From positions 1 to 64,000 of the forward strand of contig NZ_JALPNU010000008.1 in assembly GCF_030851345.1 (NCBI RefSeq): a stretch of DNA of 64,000 bases. The letters are read 5' to 3'. Position 1 is the stretch's first letter, and every line of letters begins with the position of its first letter. A program made the position numbers and the translations under genes. Below the pieces are notes generated by a model. It did no database searches. It saw only the letters and a list, made by a program, of their open reading frames with translations, and was not told the DNA's origin. Shown piece by piece: positions 17,941-26,683 of this stretch. Origin of the DNA: Marinifilum sp. D714 (GTDB taxonomy: Bacteria; Bacteroidota; Bacteroidia; Bacteroidales; Marinifilaceae).

Positions 17941-19479
17941 TTATTCTGCGTAGAATGTGTACTGTAACTTTATAGTATAAGTATCCCCATCTTTTGTTGC
18001 ATATTTTTCATCAACAACTATGTCAGCATCTGCACATGTAAATACAACATCAATATCCACTATTCCTGTTGCTAAATTGTAAGTACCTACAGTCTTCTGA
18101 ATTTGAACTTCAACTGGAGTTACATTTGAAGACTGAGAAATATCGCCTTGTGTATTTCTTGAATCTTCGTACCAGAAATAATAGCTTTCTGTTCCACCTT
18201 CAACATCAACTGTAGTTTTAGCTTTCCAATCTACCCCATCTTTTATCTTGTAAAGGGTAATAGTTTGCTCTGGAACAACAACTGTACCTTCTGATGCTGA
18301 AGCATCGGTTGAAACAAATCTTAACCAACCATCCGTCTTTATTTCACTTCTTGAATAAGTAGCTTCATTAGAGAAGAACTTTGTTAAACCAAAAATATCT
18401 CCACACTGAACTTCATGTCTTTCTTGTTCTATAATATCAACATTCTTATAGCCTAATTCTTTATTGTAGTGATTGATCACTTCTTTCCATTGGTTACTGT
18501 CATCAGCATTGGCAGCAAAGAAATTCAAAGTACTCATTGATGAGTATTTTGCATCAACATTGTTCCAATATAAAGATTTTACCCTATAAACCTCCAAATC
18601 AGTTCTGTATGGAGGCATAGTTCCTTCATAAGCTCCACCACCTGCGAAAAAGTAATCGTAAGTATTTAGATCATTAAACCATTTTGTAAAATCAACCTGT
18701 GGATCAACAGCATTAATTGCTACAGTATTTTCCGTTGCTTTTACCGCATAGTCAGTTACAGATGGTGTCTCAAAACCGAAAGTTACTGTTTTGTCCATTC
18801 CAATATTACCAGTATACTTCATCGTTACAGTAAAATCAGCAGAAACATTACCTGCAGGAATAGTAATTGCATCATTAGTTAAACCAGCAATTTCGTAATC
18901 CGTATCAGCAACTAAATCTCCTGTAATTGTCAATGGAATTACCAAATCAGTAGCAAATGTTTTGCTCAAACCAACAGTAATGGTTTTTACCTCCTCCATG
19001 TATGGATTGGTAACAATGTTAGAAGTTGCAAACGATACTTCAGGTGCATCCGAAGGAGGATTTGCATTGTCTACAATTATTATGTCTACATTTGCAGGAG
19101 TAGACAATTCATAACCTGTACCTGCTTGCAATTCAATATTTACAACTTTACTGTCCTCAATTGCCGAAACATTTATAGGTGTAACAAATATGTTTGCTGA
19201 AGTTTGGTTGGCAGGAATGGTTACAGTCTTTGCAATTTCCTGATAGTTCACTCCTTCAACAGCGGTACCCGATATAGCAATGCCCACATTATAAGCTGTT
19301 CCAAGTGGAGCATCAGCATTTACTTTTACCACCAGGGCAGAAGTAGCAGTTTCCGAAATTTCAATTGCATCCGCAGTGATTGAAAGTTTAGGGATAATAG
19401 GATCATCATCATTACTACAGCTTGCCAAGATTAGTGCGGCTACCATTAGCCACAACATGTTCAAAAAATTTTTCTTCAT
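17941..19479 (-). CDS. Surface lipoprotein with two Calx-beta-like domains
   Basis: The 512-residue product starts with a lipoprotein signal (ALILASCSNDDD, Cys21). The DDD after the lipidated Cys resembles the acidic export signal of Bacteroidota surface lipoproteins. Residues about 30-130 and 140-250 look like Calx-beta-type Ig domains (GTAVEGVNYQ, VTIPANQTSANIFV; DYEIAGL, ITIPAGNVSADFTV). The C-terminal half is unrecognised. The longest frame starts 13 codons earlier, but ATG 19479 gives the proper signal. It occupies the SusE/SusF position behind SusD, so it probably helps capture the substrate of the SusCD pair. The gene is followed by a terminator. Confidence 0.75.
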   Translation of the reverse strand: MKKNFLNMLWLMVAALILASCSNDDDPIIPKLSITADAIEISETATSALVVKVNADAPLGTAYNVGIAISGTAVEGVNYQEIAKTVTIPANQTSANIFVTPINVSAIEDSKVVNIELQAGTGYELSTPANVDIIIVDNANPPSDAPEVSFATSNIVTNPYMEEVKTITVGLSKTFATDLVIPLTITGDLVADTDYEIAGLTNDAITIPAGNVSADFTVTMKYTGNIGMDKTVTFGFETPSVTDYAVKATENTVAINAVDPQVDFTKWFNDLNTYDYFFAGGGAYEGTMPPYRTDLEVYRVKSLYWNNVDAKYSSMSTLNFFAANADDSNQWKEVINHYNKELGYKNVDIIEQERHEVQCGDIFGLTKFFSNEATYSRSEIKTDGWLRFVSTDASASEGTVVVPEQTITLYKIKDGVDWKAKTTVDVEGGTESYYFWYEDSRNTQGDISQSSNVTPVEVQIQKTVGTYNLATGIVDIDVVFTCADADIVVDEKYATKDGDTYTIKLQYTFYAE

Positions 19480-19564
19480 CTTGTTAATAGATTTTTGGTT
19501 ATGGTTGGATCTTCCCAAGGGGTATCGGAAAGATCCTTTATTAAAATTAATTATCTCTCAATGT

Positions 19565-20995
19565 TTAGTATCCTGGATTTTGCTCCATTTGGTCATTGAA
19601 TTCAATCGCATCCTCAGGAATAGGAAGAACAAACAAATTATTTGGATAGTCAATATTTATATTCTCACGCGCATTACAATCTACGCGGTGCAAATTTCTT
19701 CCCATTCTAGCAATATCAAAGAATAGGTGACCTTCGAATGCCAATTCTCTTCTTCTTTCATTAAAAAGCTCTTCATCCAAAGCAAAACCTGATAATTGTA
19801 GATTTTCGGCATTTGGGTTAGCACGTTTACGAATCACATCTAAGTCTGCACGTGCTTGAACCTCATCTCTAACTGGTAAATTTAAAGAAGCCTCAGCACG
19901 AATTAGGAACATTTCAGCTAAACGAAGAACAGAAATATGATTGTCTTGATCAGCAAACTCTACCCATTTTTTAGTTAACTGAGCTTCCATTTGAACATCA
20001 AATAACTCTCCACGAACATCTCCATCATTATATAATTCAATAATATCATTTGTAGGAAGTAAGTATAAAGAAGTTCGAGCTTCAGAGATTCCTATAATAT
20101 CCGAAAGTGGAGCTCCAATTTTCCTACCACTATTATCAACAATAAAAATATCTTCTCGACTTGGTTCTTGTTTTGAAAATGATTCTACAAACTCTGCTGT
20201 AGATAATAGAGATACCTCTCCATCTTCTATAACTTTTGTTGCATATTGTCTTGCTCTCTCCCAATCACCTTTATACAAGTAAACTCTTGCCAATAAAGCT
20301 TGTGCAGCAAGCTTTGACATATATGCTTTTGAATAACTTGCTCCTACATTTCCAATTGCAGTACCTAAATTTCCTTCAGCATAAACCAAATCTGCAATAA
20401 TATTTTCATAATTATCAAATAATAAATCACGAGTCACCAATTCATCATATCGTATATTTCTAAGCATATAAGGAACACCCAGGTGTTGTGCATTTGCAGT
20501 ATACGAGTATGGCTGAGCATAAAAACGAGTTAAATCAAAATGTGCCAAAGCCCGGATGGCCCTTGCTTCAGCCTCAATTTGTGCCTTTTCTTGCTCAGTT
20601 GCATCTGCTACATTTTCAATATTTTCGATTACATTATTCGCATAGCTGATTACTCTGTACAAATGTTTATAGAAATTACTCATGTAATCAGCCTCTCCCT
20701 TTACGGTATGTGTAAACTCGAATGATGGGAGATAATTATATGATTTAGCATTTTCGAAAGAAATGTTATTTACCTTAAGGTTTCCTCCCTTAATTTCCGG
20801 TGCAATAATCATATCTTTTCCATAATAACTTCCGTTACCTAACTCATAATACGTTCCATTAAGTGCCTCATCTGCTCCATTCAAAGTAGAGAACAACTTA
20901 TCATTGGAAATTTTGGTTTCATCTTCAATATCCAGAAAATCAGAACAAGAAGCTAAACCCAAAACCAATAGTCCTATGTATGTGATATTTTTCAT
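19565..20995 (-). CDS. RagB/SusD family outer-membrane lipoprotein
   Basis: SusD proteins are surface lids that feed a substrate to a SusC channel. This one has a lipoprotein signal (GLASCSDFLDIE, Cys17). It also has the helical TPR-like body (AEARAIRALAHFDLTRFYAQ is the hallmark stretch) and the C-terminal RRRELAFEGHLFFDIARMGR segment, broken here as RRELAFEGH and FFDIARMGR. Length (476 residues) is normal to slightly short. It lies 28 bp after SusC. Nothing in the sequence points to a sugar substrate; nearby peptidases favour a RagB-like peptide role, which is inference. Confidence 0.9.
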   Translation of the reverse strand: MKNITYIGLLVLGLASCSDFLDIEDETKISNDKLFSTLNGADEALNGTYYELGNGSYYGKDMIIAPEIKGGNLKVNNISFENAKSYNYLPSFEFTHTVKGEADYMSNFYKHLYRVISYANNVIENIENVADATEQEKAQIEAEARAIRALAHFDLTRFYAQPYSYTANAQHLGVPYMLRNIRYDELVTRDLLFDNYENIIADLVYAEGNLGTAIGNVGASYSKAYMSKLAAQALLARVYLYKGDWERARQYATKVIEDGEVSLLSTAEFVESFSKQEPSREDIFIVDNSGRKIGAPLSDIIGISEARTSLYLLPTNDIIELYNDGDVRGELFDVQMEAQLTKKWVEFADQDNHISVLRLAEMFLIRAEASLNLPVRDEVQARADLDVIRKRANPNAENLQLSGFALDEELFNERRRELAFEGHLFFDIARMGRNLHRVDCNARENINIDYPNNLFVLPIPEDAIEFNDQMEQNPGY

Positions 20996-21023
20996 TTTTG
21001 TATCTTCTTTTTTAGATGACTAA

Positions 21024-24023
21024 TTAAATTCCAAGTTTTAACTGAAAGGCAAATGTTCGTGACTGCGGGAATGGATAACGGTATTCTGCCAAACCATTTC
21101 TACCTGATTTGCTGTCGTCTTTATACCATGTATAAACATTTGAAACATTTACTCCCACTGAAACATTTGCCAATTTTACCCTTTCACAAATGTGTTTTGG
21201 AAAATTGTAATTCAGAGAAACAGATTTTAACGCAATATTTGTTTGATCGAACAGATAGCGTGAACTATTTTGATTGAATGAAACATCTTTGGCTAATCTT
21301 GGAATGTCAGTAATATCACCAGGATTTTGCCATCTGTCTAAGAGGTTTATACTTTTATTATAAATGTCTAGGTTTTTCTCTTTTTCCATATCGCGAGCAG
21401 GATATGGCATCATTTTATCCGCCCCATACTCATAGGAAATCATAAAGTTTAGATTGAAACCTTTATATCCAAAACTATTAGAGAATCCACCGGAAAAATC
21501 TGGAGAACGCTTACCGATAATGGTTTTTTGTGAATTACTATTGTTACTTAACACGCTATAATCTTCAGTAATCACACCATCTTTGGTATACCACATAGGA
21601 TTTCCATTATTCGGATTAACTCCCGCATATCGATTGCCCATTATTAATGAAGTAGATTCGCCAACAATAAGCGCTGCATTCCCTGAAGTAAATTGATCAG
21701 CATAAGCAGACAATTTATCCAATTTATTCTCATTAAATCCAATATTGAAATTCGATGTCCATTTTACCGGACCTAAATTAATATTGCTTGCCTTTAGTGT
21801 AAATTCGAAACCAGAATTAGTAAAATCAGCAGTATTTACAGAAATGTTATTCCAACCTGTTTCAGGAGAAACATTCAATGATAAAATCCCATCTTTGGTT
21901 TTGTTGTTATAATATTCCGCTTCAAAATTTAATTTTTTCAGAATCTTAGCAGTTAAACCTACATTAAACTTCCAGGTAGTTTGCCATCCTAAATCTTCAT
22001 TGGCAGCAGCATACGGAGTTGCTATAATTTTTCCATTGTAACTTGAACTAATACCATAGCTATATAATCCTCGTGCCGAGAATGATCCAACCTTAGCATT
22101 TCCCAGCTTACCATAGGATGCCTTTAACTTTAAGAAATTAATAATATCATTCTCCTTCCAAAAATTTTCTTTCGAGATGGTCCATGATCCTCCCACCGAA
22201 GCAAAGTTTTCTACTTGTTGGTCTCCTCCAAAGTACGATGAAGCATCTGATCTATAATTAACTGAAAGAAAGTATCTTTTCTTAAAATCATAATTAAACC
22301 TTCCGTAATATGACCTGGTGGCATCTTCACTTTCAGAAGATCTCACCTTACTATATTCATCTTCTGGAGCAAGTCCTAAAACTTTAATTTTCTCAGTAAG
22401 TAAATTGGTTTCGTAAGCTGTTGTACTTGAGCTTTCCTCATGCTTTAACTGAATACCTGCAGTTGCCCCAAAAGAGTGATTCTTATATTCTCCATTGTAT
22501 ACCAATTGTGTATATGTAACCCAGTTGTTGTTTTCTTTTCTGGTCTCCTTAATTTTACCCCCATCATCGTCACCTCGGCCATTTTCTTTAGAATAGAAGG
22601 TAAATTGCTTTGTGTTGGTATAATCCAAACCAAACATACTCTCTGACTTGATGTTTTTCGATAATTTAATATCAAGCCTTAAACTATTGTTCGTATAGAA
22701 TTTATCAGATTCATTAATGTTTTGATCTAAATCAGCTAATGGATTTGCATAGAATTCAACCTTTGTATAATCACCATTTTCATCATAAATCGGGATATTT
22801 GGTTTAAATGCATATGTTGCAAAAGCTGCATATTTATGAGACTTAAAACTAGTAATACCACCACTATATGATAATCTGATCCCTTTAGCCAATTCTGCAT
22901 CTAAACTTAAGCGAGAGGTAATACTTTCCGAATCATTCCCTTTAGTCGTCGTCTCATTATCTTTATAACCTAAGGAAAGACGATAGGTTACCTTATCTGA
23001 TCCTCCAGAAATACTCAAGTTGGTTTGATGCGAAACAGAATTTTGAAGAGTTAAGTCTCGCCAATTGGTATAAACATCAGTACGTCCAATCTCTTCTGCA
23101 ATTCTATCTTCAGTATAATTTGTTGAATTACGATACCATTCAGATGCCAATTCAACATATTGATCCGTATTTAAATATTGAATTTTATTAATCGGACTGC
23201 TTAGTAAAGTTTTGTGTGATAATGAAACTCTCGTTTTACCCTTTACTCCTTTTTTTGTGGTAATAATTACCACACCGTTTGCTGCGTTAGCACCATAAAT
23301 TGCTGCAGCTGAAGCATCTTTCAAAATGGATACTGATTCAATATCTTCAGGGTTAATCAATGCCAACGGATTGATAACAATTTGCTCATCACCGGCTCCA
23401 CCTCTTTTGTCATCAATGTTAGGATTTAAAGCATCAATCAAGGGTACACCATCCAAAATATACAATGGTTCACTCGAAGCTGTAATATTATCACCCAAAT
23501 CTGGTAAAGAGTTATTACCACGAATACGAACCCTTACCGGACTATTCGGATTTCCGTCATCCGATTCCAAATACACACCAGCAACCTGACCTTCCAACAT
23601 TTGGTCAACACTTTGAGCGTTACTGTGCTTTAGCAATTCATCAGATTTTACCTGCTCTACCGAACCAACCACAGCCTCACGTGATTTTACGCTACCGTAA
23701 CCAAGAACAACTACTTCGCTTAGTTTTTGGTCGGCGGATTTTAATTGTACATTAATCACTTTCTGACCTTTTACCGCAATAAATTGGGTTTCATAACCAA
23801 TAAATGAAAACATCAGTTCAGCATCCGATTTTGTTACTTTTAAAGTAAATTTTCCATCGAAATTAGTGGTTACCCCATTCGATGTTCCTTTTTCAAGCAC
23901 AGTAACACCTGGTATACCAAGCTTATCACCTGCATCGCTTACCGTTCCCGTTACTGTCAGTCCCTGCGCAAAAAGCTGGAACTGAAGTAAAACAAGAAAT
24001 GCTATTAAATAAATTCTTTTCAT
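21024..24023 (-). CDS. SusC/RagA family TonB-linked outer-membrane protein
   Basis: The 999-residue transporter has a signal peptide (MKRIYLIAFLVLLQFQLFAQ), then a carboxypeptidase-like domain (about 22-110, VTGTVSDAGDKLGIPGVTVL). The plug carries SusC landmarks (LEGQVAGVYL, VRIRGNNSL, EPLYILDGVPL, ILKDASAAAIYGANAANGVV), and a large barrel ends FAFQLKLGI. It imports a nutrient across the outer membrane using TonB energy, together with the SusD-like protein encoded next. It starts 31 bp after the polyferredoxin gene, so both are almost certainly co-transcribed. In Porphyromonas gingivalis the homologous RagAB pair imports oligopeptides, which fits the peptidases downstream here. Confidence 0.93.
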   Translation of the reverse strand: MKRIYLIAFLVLLQFQLFAQGLTVTGTVSDAGDKLGIPGVTVLEKGTSNGVTTNFDGKFTLKVTKSDAELMFSFIGYETQFIAVKGQKVINVQLKSADQKLSEVVVLGYGSVKSREAVVGSVEQVKSDELLKHSNAQSVDQMLEGQVAGVYLESDDGNPNSPVRVRIRGNNSLPDLGDNITASSEPLYILDGVPLIDALNPNIDDKRGGAGDEQIVINPLALINPEDIESVSILKDASAAAIYGANAANGVVIITTKKGVKGKTRVSLSHKTLLSSPINKIQYLNTDQYVELASEWYRNSTNYTEDRIAEEIGRTDVYTNWRDLTLQNSVSHQTNLSISGGSDKVTYRLSLGYKDNETTTKGNDSESITSRLSLDAELAKGIRLSYSGGITSFKSHKYAAFATYAFKPNIPIYDENGDYTKVEFYANPLADLDQNINESDKFYTNNSLRLDIKLSKNIKSESMFGLDYTNTKQFTFYSKENGRGDDDGGKIKETRKENNNWVTYTQLVYNGEYKNHSFGATAGIQLKHEESSSTTAYETNLLTEKIKVLGLAPEDEYSKVRSSESEDATRSYYGRFNYDFKKRYFLSVNYRSDASSYFGGDQQVENFASVGGSWTISKENFWKENDIINFLKLKASYGKLGNAKVGSFSARGLYSYGISSSYNGKIIATPYAAANEDLGWQTTWKFNVGLTAKILKKLNFEAEYYNNKTKDGILSLNVSPETGWNNISVNTADFTNSGFEFTLKASNINLGPVKWTSNFNIGFNENKLDKLSAYADQFTSGNAALIVGESTSLIMGNRYAGVNPNNGNPMWYTKDGVITEDYSVLSNNSNSQKTIIGKRSPDFSGGFSNSFGYKGFNLNFMISYEYGADKMMPYPARDMEKEKNLDIYNKSINLLDRWQNPGDITDIPRLAKDVSFNQNSSRYLFDQTNIALKSVSLNYNFPKHICERVKLANVSVGVNVSNVYTWYKDDSKSGRNGLAEYRYPFPQSRTFAFQLKLGI

Positions 24024-24054
24024 AGACTTATTATTTAATTGATTTTAGTATGGG

Positions 24055-25926
24055 TTAGTTTGTAAGTTTAAATTTGTATGGATTTGCAACCTGCTCGGTT
24101 TCACCATTGGTGTAGACCAATGTCATTTGCGGCTGACTCATCCAATCGATGATTTCCTGAGGATCGACCATATTCTGAATGTAGAAGAATCGAACGGTTG
24201 GTTGTGCTTTGTAATCGGCCTGAATACCAACTACTCCCTTGTATTTCTTAGCAACGTGGTTTGACAACTCCTTAAACTTGTTCTCATTTTTAGGAAAATC
24301 CTCCAATACCAACATTACCGATCTTAACTGCTCTCTTGGATAAGATTTAAAGTTGTTGAAGATTGCCTCATGCTTCTTAAATGTTCTTTTCATCAAACCC
24401 ATTCCATTAATTGGCACATTAGATTCAACAACATCCTTCACTTCGTATGGGTAACTTCTGCGATGCCTAATGGTAGTAATCAAAGTCTCAATTTTTGATT
24501 CACTCATATCAGCATCACAGAATGCCAATAATCTAACCTCAGTATCAAATTGAGTCTCCAATTGGTAAACATCTTCATCTTTAAGAGCCTCCGCCATAAT
24601 CTTCAAGTCTGCCTCTGTAAGATACTTGGCAACACGAAGTTTGTGAACTGTCAACTCCTGATCCAATTGTGGAGCCTTCACAAATTGTTTTGATCTGGTA
24701 TAAAGCATTTTTCTGATGCTCAGCTCATCAATTTTTGTAGTATCGTAGGTAATCTCCGCTTTGTGATCGCTGATATAAGTATTAACAGCCAAAACTCCAT
24801 CCACTTCTTTCATCTGACGCACAAATCCCATAGAACTACTAAAGCAAGTCAAGTGACTCATGTGATTAATGGTGAATTCCTTTGATCTCTCTATATCTTC
24901 CTTGCTTCCCCAAGCCTTAGAAACTGTTGGTAAGTTATATTGACTTGCAATTAGTAATCCCGAAATGAACAATACCACTACCAATACAGAAGGCAACCAT
25001 TTCACGTTCATCTTTTCGTTTAATGTAAGTGCACCATCTTTTGGGCATGCAGAAACGCAATCGCCACAAAGGTTACAATCAGGATGTTTTACCGTCTCCA
25101 AATCAGCTACATCAATTCCTTGTGGACAAGTTCTTGAACACAGGCCACAATCGATACAAGTATGTGTGTGACGAGTTATTTTTAAAACGGACTGTTGTTT
25201 TGTTTGAATTTTAAGAATCTCCAAAGCGTATCCTATCAAGCAGATAATTCCAACAATAATGCTGATATCAACACCTACCTCGAAAAAGTACATCGAAGAC
25301 AATACGGCAACAACAACTCCAACTCCAATCCAATATTTGAAAATGTTTGAGATTGCTCCCAGCGGACACAAATACTTACACCAGAACAATCTGAAAATGA
25401 TGGAACCTAGTATAAATACAGAAATCGAGATTGTTGCAAACAAAAAGTTTACTCTGTGCCCAAACATGGTAACAGAACCATAAAATGGATCGTATGTCTT
25501 GCAGAACAATTCTCCGGTTTCAAGGGTAATGGTAAGCGTAAAAAATAAAAGAATGTATTTTAAACTTCTTAATACTTTATCGGTAACACCATTAATATCT
25601 CTTCTGATTTTAAATTTATCAGCTACTTTTCCAATAGCTTCTGAAACTGTACCTAAAGGACAAAGGTGACTACAGAACAATTTTCCAAGAACCAATATGC
25701 AGAATATAAAAATTGCTCCAAGAACCATTTGTGTTACGGTCATGTTACAAGCAATAAGACCATCTTTCATTAAAGTAAGAATGGCTTGAATTCCCCCCAT
25801 CGGACAATAAGTCTCAAAATCGACTACACTTAAGCCTACTTGATTTCCAATAAAGAATAGGATGATCAGAGAAAGAACAGAAAACTGCAAAATGTTTCTG
25901 AATAGGCTAACTCGTTTTTTACTCAT
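24055..25926 (-). CDS. Membrane polyferredoxin with HMA-like C-terminal repeats
   Basis: This 623-residue protein resembles NapH/CcoG-type polyferredoxins. It has about six membrane helices, two membrane-proximal CxxxCP motifs (CSHLCPLG and CKYLCPLG) and two cytoplasmic [4Fe-4S] motifs (CIDCGLCSRTCP and CNLCGDCVSACP). After a further helix (about residue 320), the C-terminal 290 residues contain up to three stretches of HMA-like ferredoxin fold (for example VDGVLAVNTYISDHKAEITYD). The metal-binding CxxC is replaced by CFSSS in the first and absent from the others. The longest frame adds nine residues; MSKKRVSLFRN is the better start. It heads the SusCD operon, which suggests electron delivery to a periplasmic step of uptake. 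Confidence 0.8.
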   Translation of the reverse strand: MSKKRVSLFRNILQFSVLSLIILFFIGNQVGLSVVDFETYCPMGGIQAILTLMKDGLIACNMTVTQMVLGAIFIFCILVLGKLFCSHLCPLGTVSEAIGKVADKFKIRRDINGVTDKVLRSLKYILLFFTLTITLETGELFCKTYDPFYGSVTMFGHRVNFLFATISISVFILGSIIFRLFWCKYLCPLGAISNIFKYWIGVGVVVAVLSSMYFFEVGVDISIIVGIICLIGYALEILKIQTKQQSVLKITRHTHTCIDCGLCSRTCPQGIDVADLETVKHPDCNLCGDCVSACPKDGALTLNEKMNVKWLPSVLVVVLFISGLLIASQYNLPTVSKAWGSKEDIERSKEFTINHMSHLTCFSSSMGFVRQMKEVDGVLAVNTYISDHKAEITYDTTKIDELSIRKMLYTRSKQFVKAPQLDQELTVHKLRVAKYLTEADLKIMAEALKDEDVYQLETQFDTEVRLLAFCDADMSESKIETLITTIRHRRSYPYEVKDVVESNVPINGMGLMKRTFKKHEAIFNNFKSYPREQLRSVMLVLEDFPKNENKFKELSNHVAKKYKGVVGIQADYKAQPTVRFFYIQNMVDPQEIIDWMSQPQMTLVYTNGETEQVANPYKFKLTN

Positions 25927-26377
25927 AAGATTTAGATTGATTTTTGATTTCAACCGAAAAGTGGGAAATGATGCAATCCTACACGCTGCATTTTGGAATA
26001 TGGGACTTTTGCTACCGTATCATTTTGGCTTCTGACACTTTTACCACTCTCTTTTTCTGTCGCTTATGATTTTAATTGGATTCGCTCTAAAATATGTATG
26101 ACATCCTACTGTTTTGAATCATTCTACACAACTCAAAAGATTATTCACTTTTGACAATCACCTGAGGCTTTCTTTTTTCAGCATGATTACCTCACACAAT
26201 TAACCTTCTGCTTGCAAAATTGTCTGTATGGGTTCGAGTATGTAATCGCTTGGTTTTAGGATTTTCCACAAAAAAGCCGAATACCGTTTCAGGAAAAAAA
26301 GAAGAAGAAGAAAACACCCAGGAAGAAGCAGTAAGCTAATTTATTCAGAAGAGACACATATATAACTTAGCAGATGC
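25927..26377. other. Spacer upstream of the SusCD operon
   Basis: This spacer should hold the promoter of the minus-strand polyferredoxin-SusC-SusD operon, but I found no convincing TAnnTTTG on that strand. On the plus strand a 40-codon open frame (TTG 26220 to TAA 26339, ending GKKEEEENTQEEAVS) runs into the strong terminator at 26378. No ATG start is available for it. Confidence 0.4.
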
Positions 26378-26405
26378 GAGGGAATCAATGGATTCCCTCT
26401 TTTTT
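26378..26405 (+). terminator. Strong terminator without an assigned gene
   Basis: GAGGGAATC (26378-26386) pairs perfectly with GATTCCCTC (26391-26399) and is followed by six T residues. It points along the plus strand, yet the flanking annotated genes are on the minus strand. It implies a short plus-strand transcript from within 25927-26377. Confidence 0.8.
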
Positions 26406-26462
26406 GTATTTGCACGACACATGCTAAGACGGGAAAGACAAAAGTCAAACTCAGACTCAGGC

Positions 26463-26639
26463 CTTGGAAAGAGTTAAACTTGTCTTGGAGGTTTTACCAG
26501 CCTGTCTTTTTGCACTTGCCTTTTGTCTTGGAAAAGTTTCTTCTGGGTCTTGGAGCACCTTATGAGGAGCTTGGAGTTCTCTTTTTGTGTCTTGGAGAAT
26601 CTTCCAGCCAGTCTTGCTGGCACTGTCTTTTGTCTTGCT
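26463..26639. repeat. Degenerate 21/22-bp repeat array
   Basis: CTTGGA or a close variant recurs at 26463, 26484, 26506, 26527, 26549, 26570, 26591, 26613 and 26634. The spacing is 21 or 22 bp in near alternation (mean about 21.4). The commonest unit core is GTCTTGGAG. The sequence between the cores is only loosely conserved. It begins 45 bp past the AraC-type gene on its downstream side. The non-integral spacing breaks any reading frame. Confidence 0.75.
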
Positions 26640-26683
26640 GATGACGAACTTGGTCAAGGAAATCACTTATCAAAGAAAAGCAA

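Noticed and set aside
26463-26639. CRISPR array
   Set aside because: Repeats are short and degenerate, the spacers are not unique sequences of constant length between identical repeats, and no cas gene is present. The same applies to the other arrays.
26457-26666. 69-codon minus-strand frame downstream of the AraC-type gene
   Set aside because: It is made almost entirely of the 21/22-bp array, whose spacing is not a multiple of three, and the Lys-rich product resembles no protein. Treated as a repeat.
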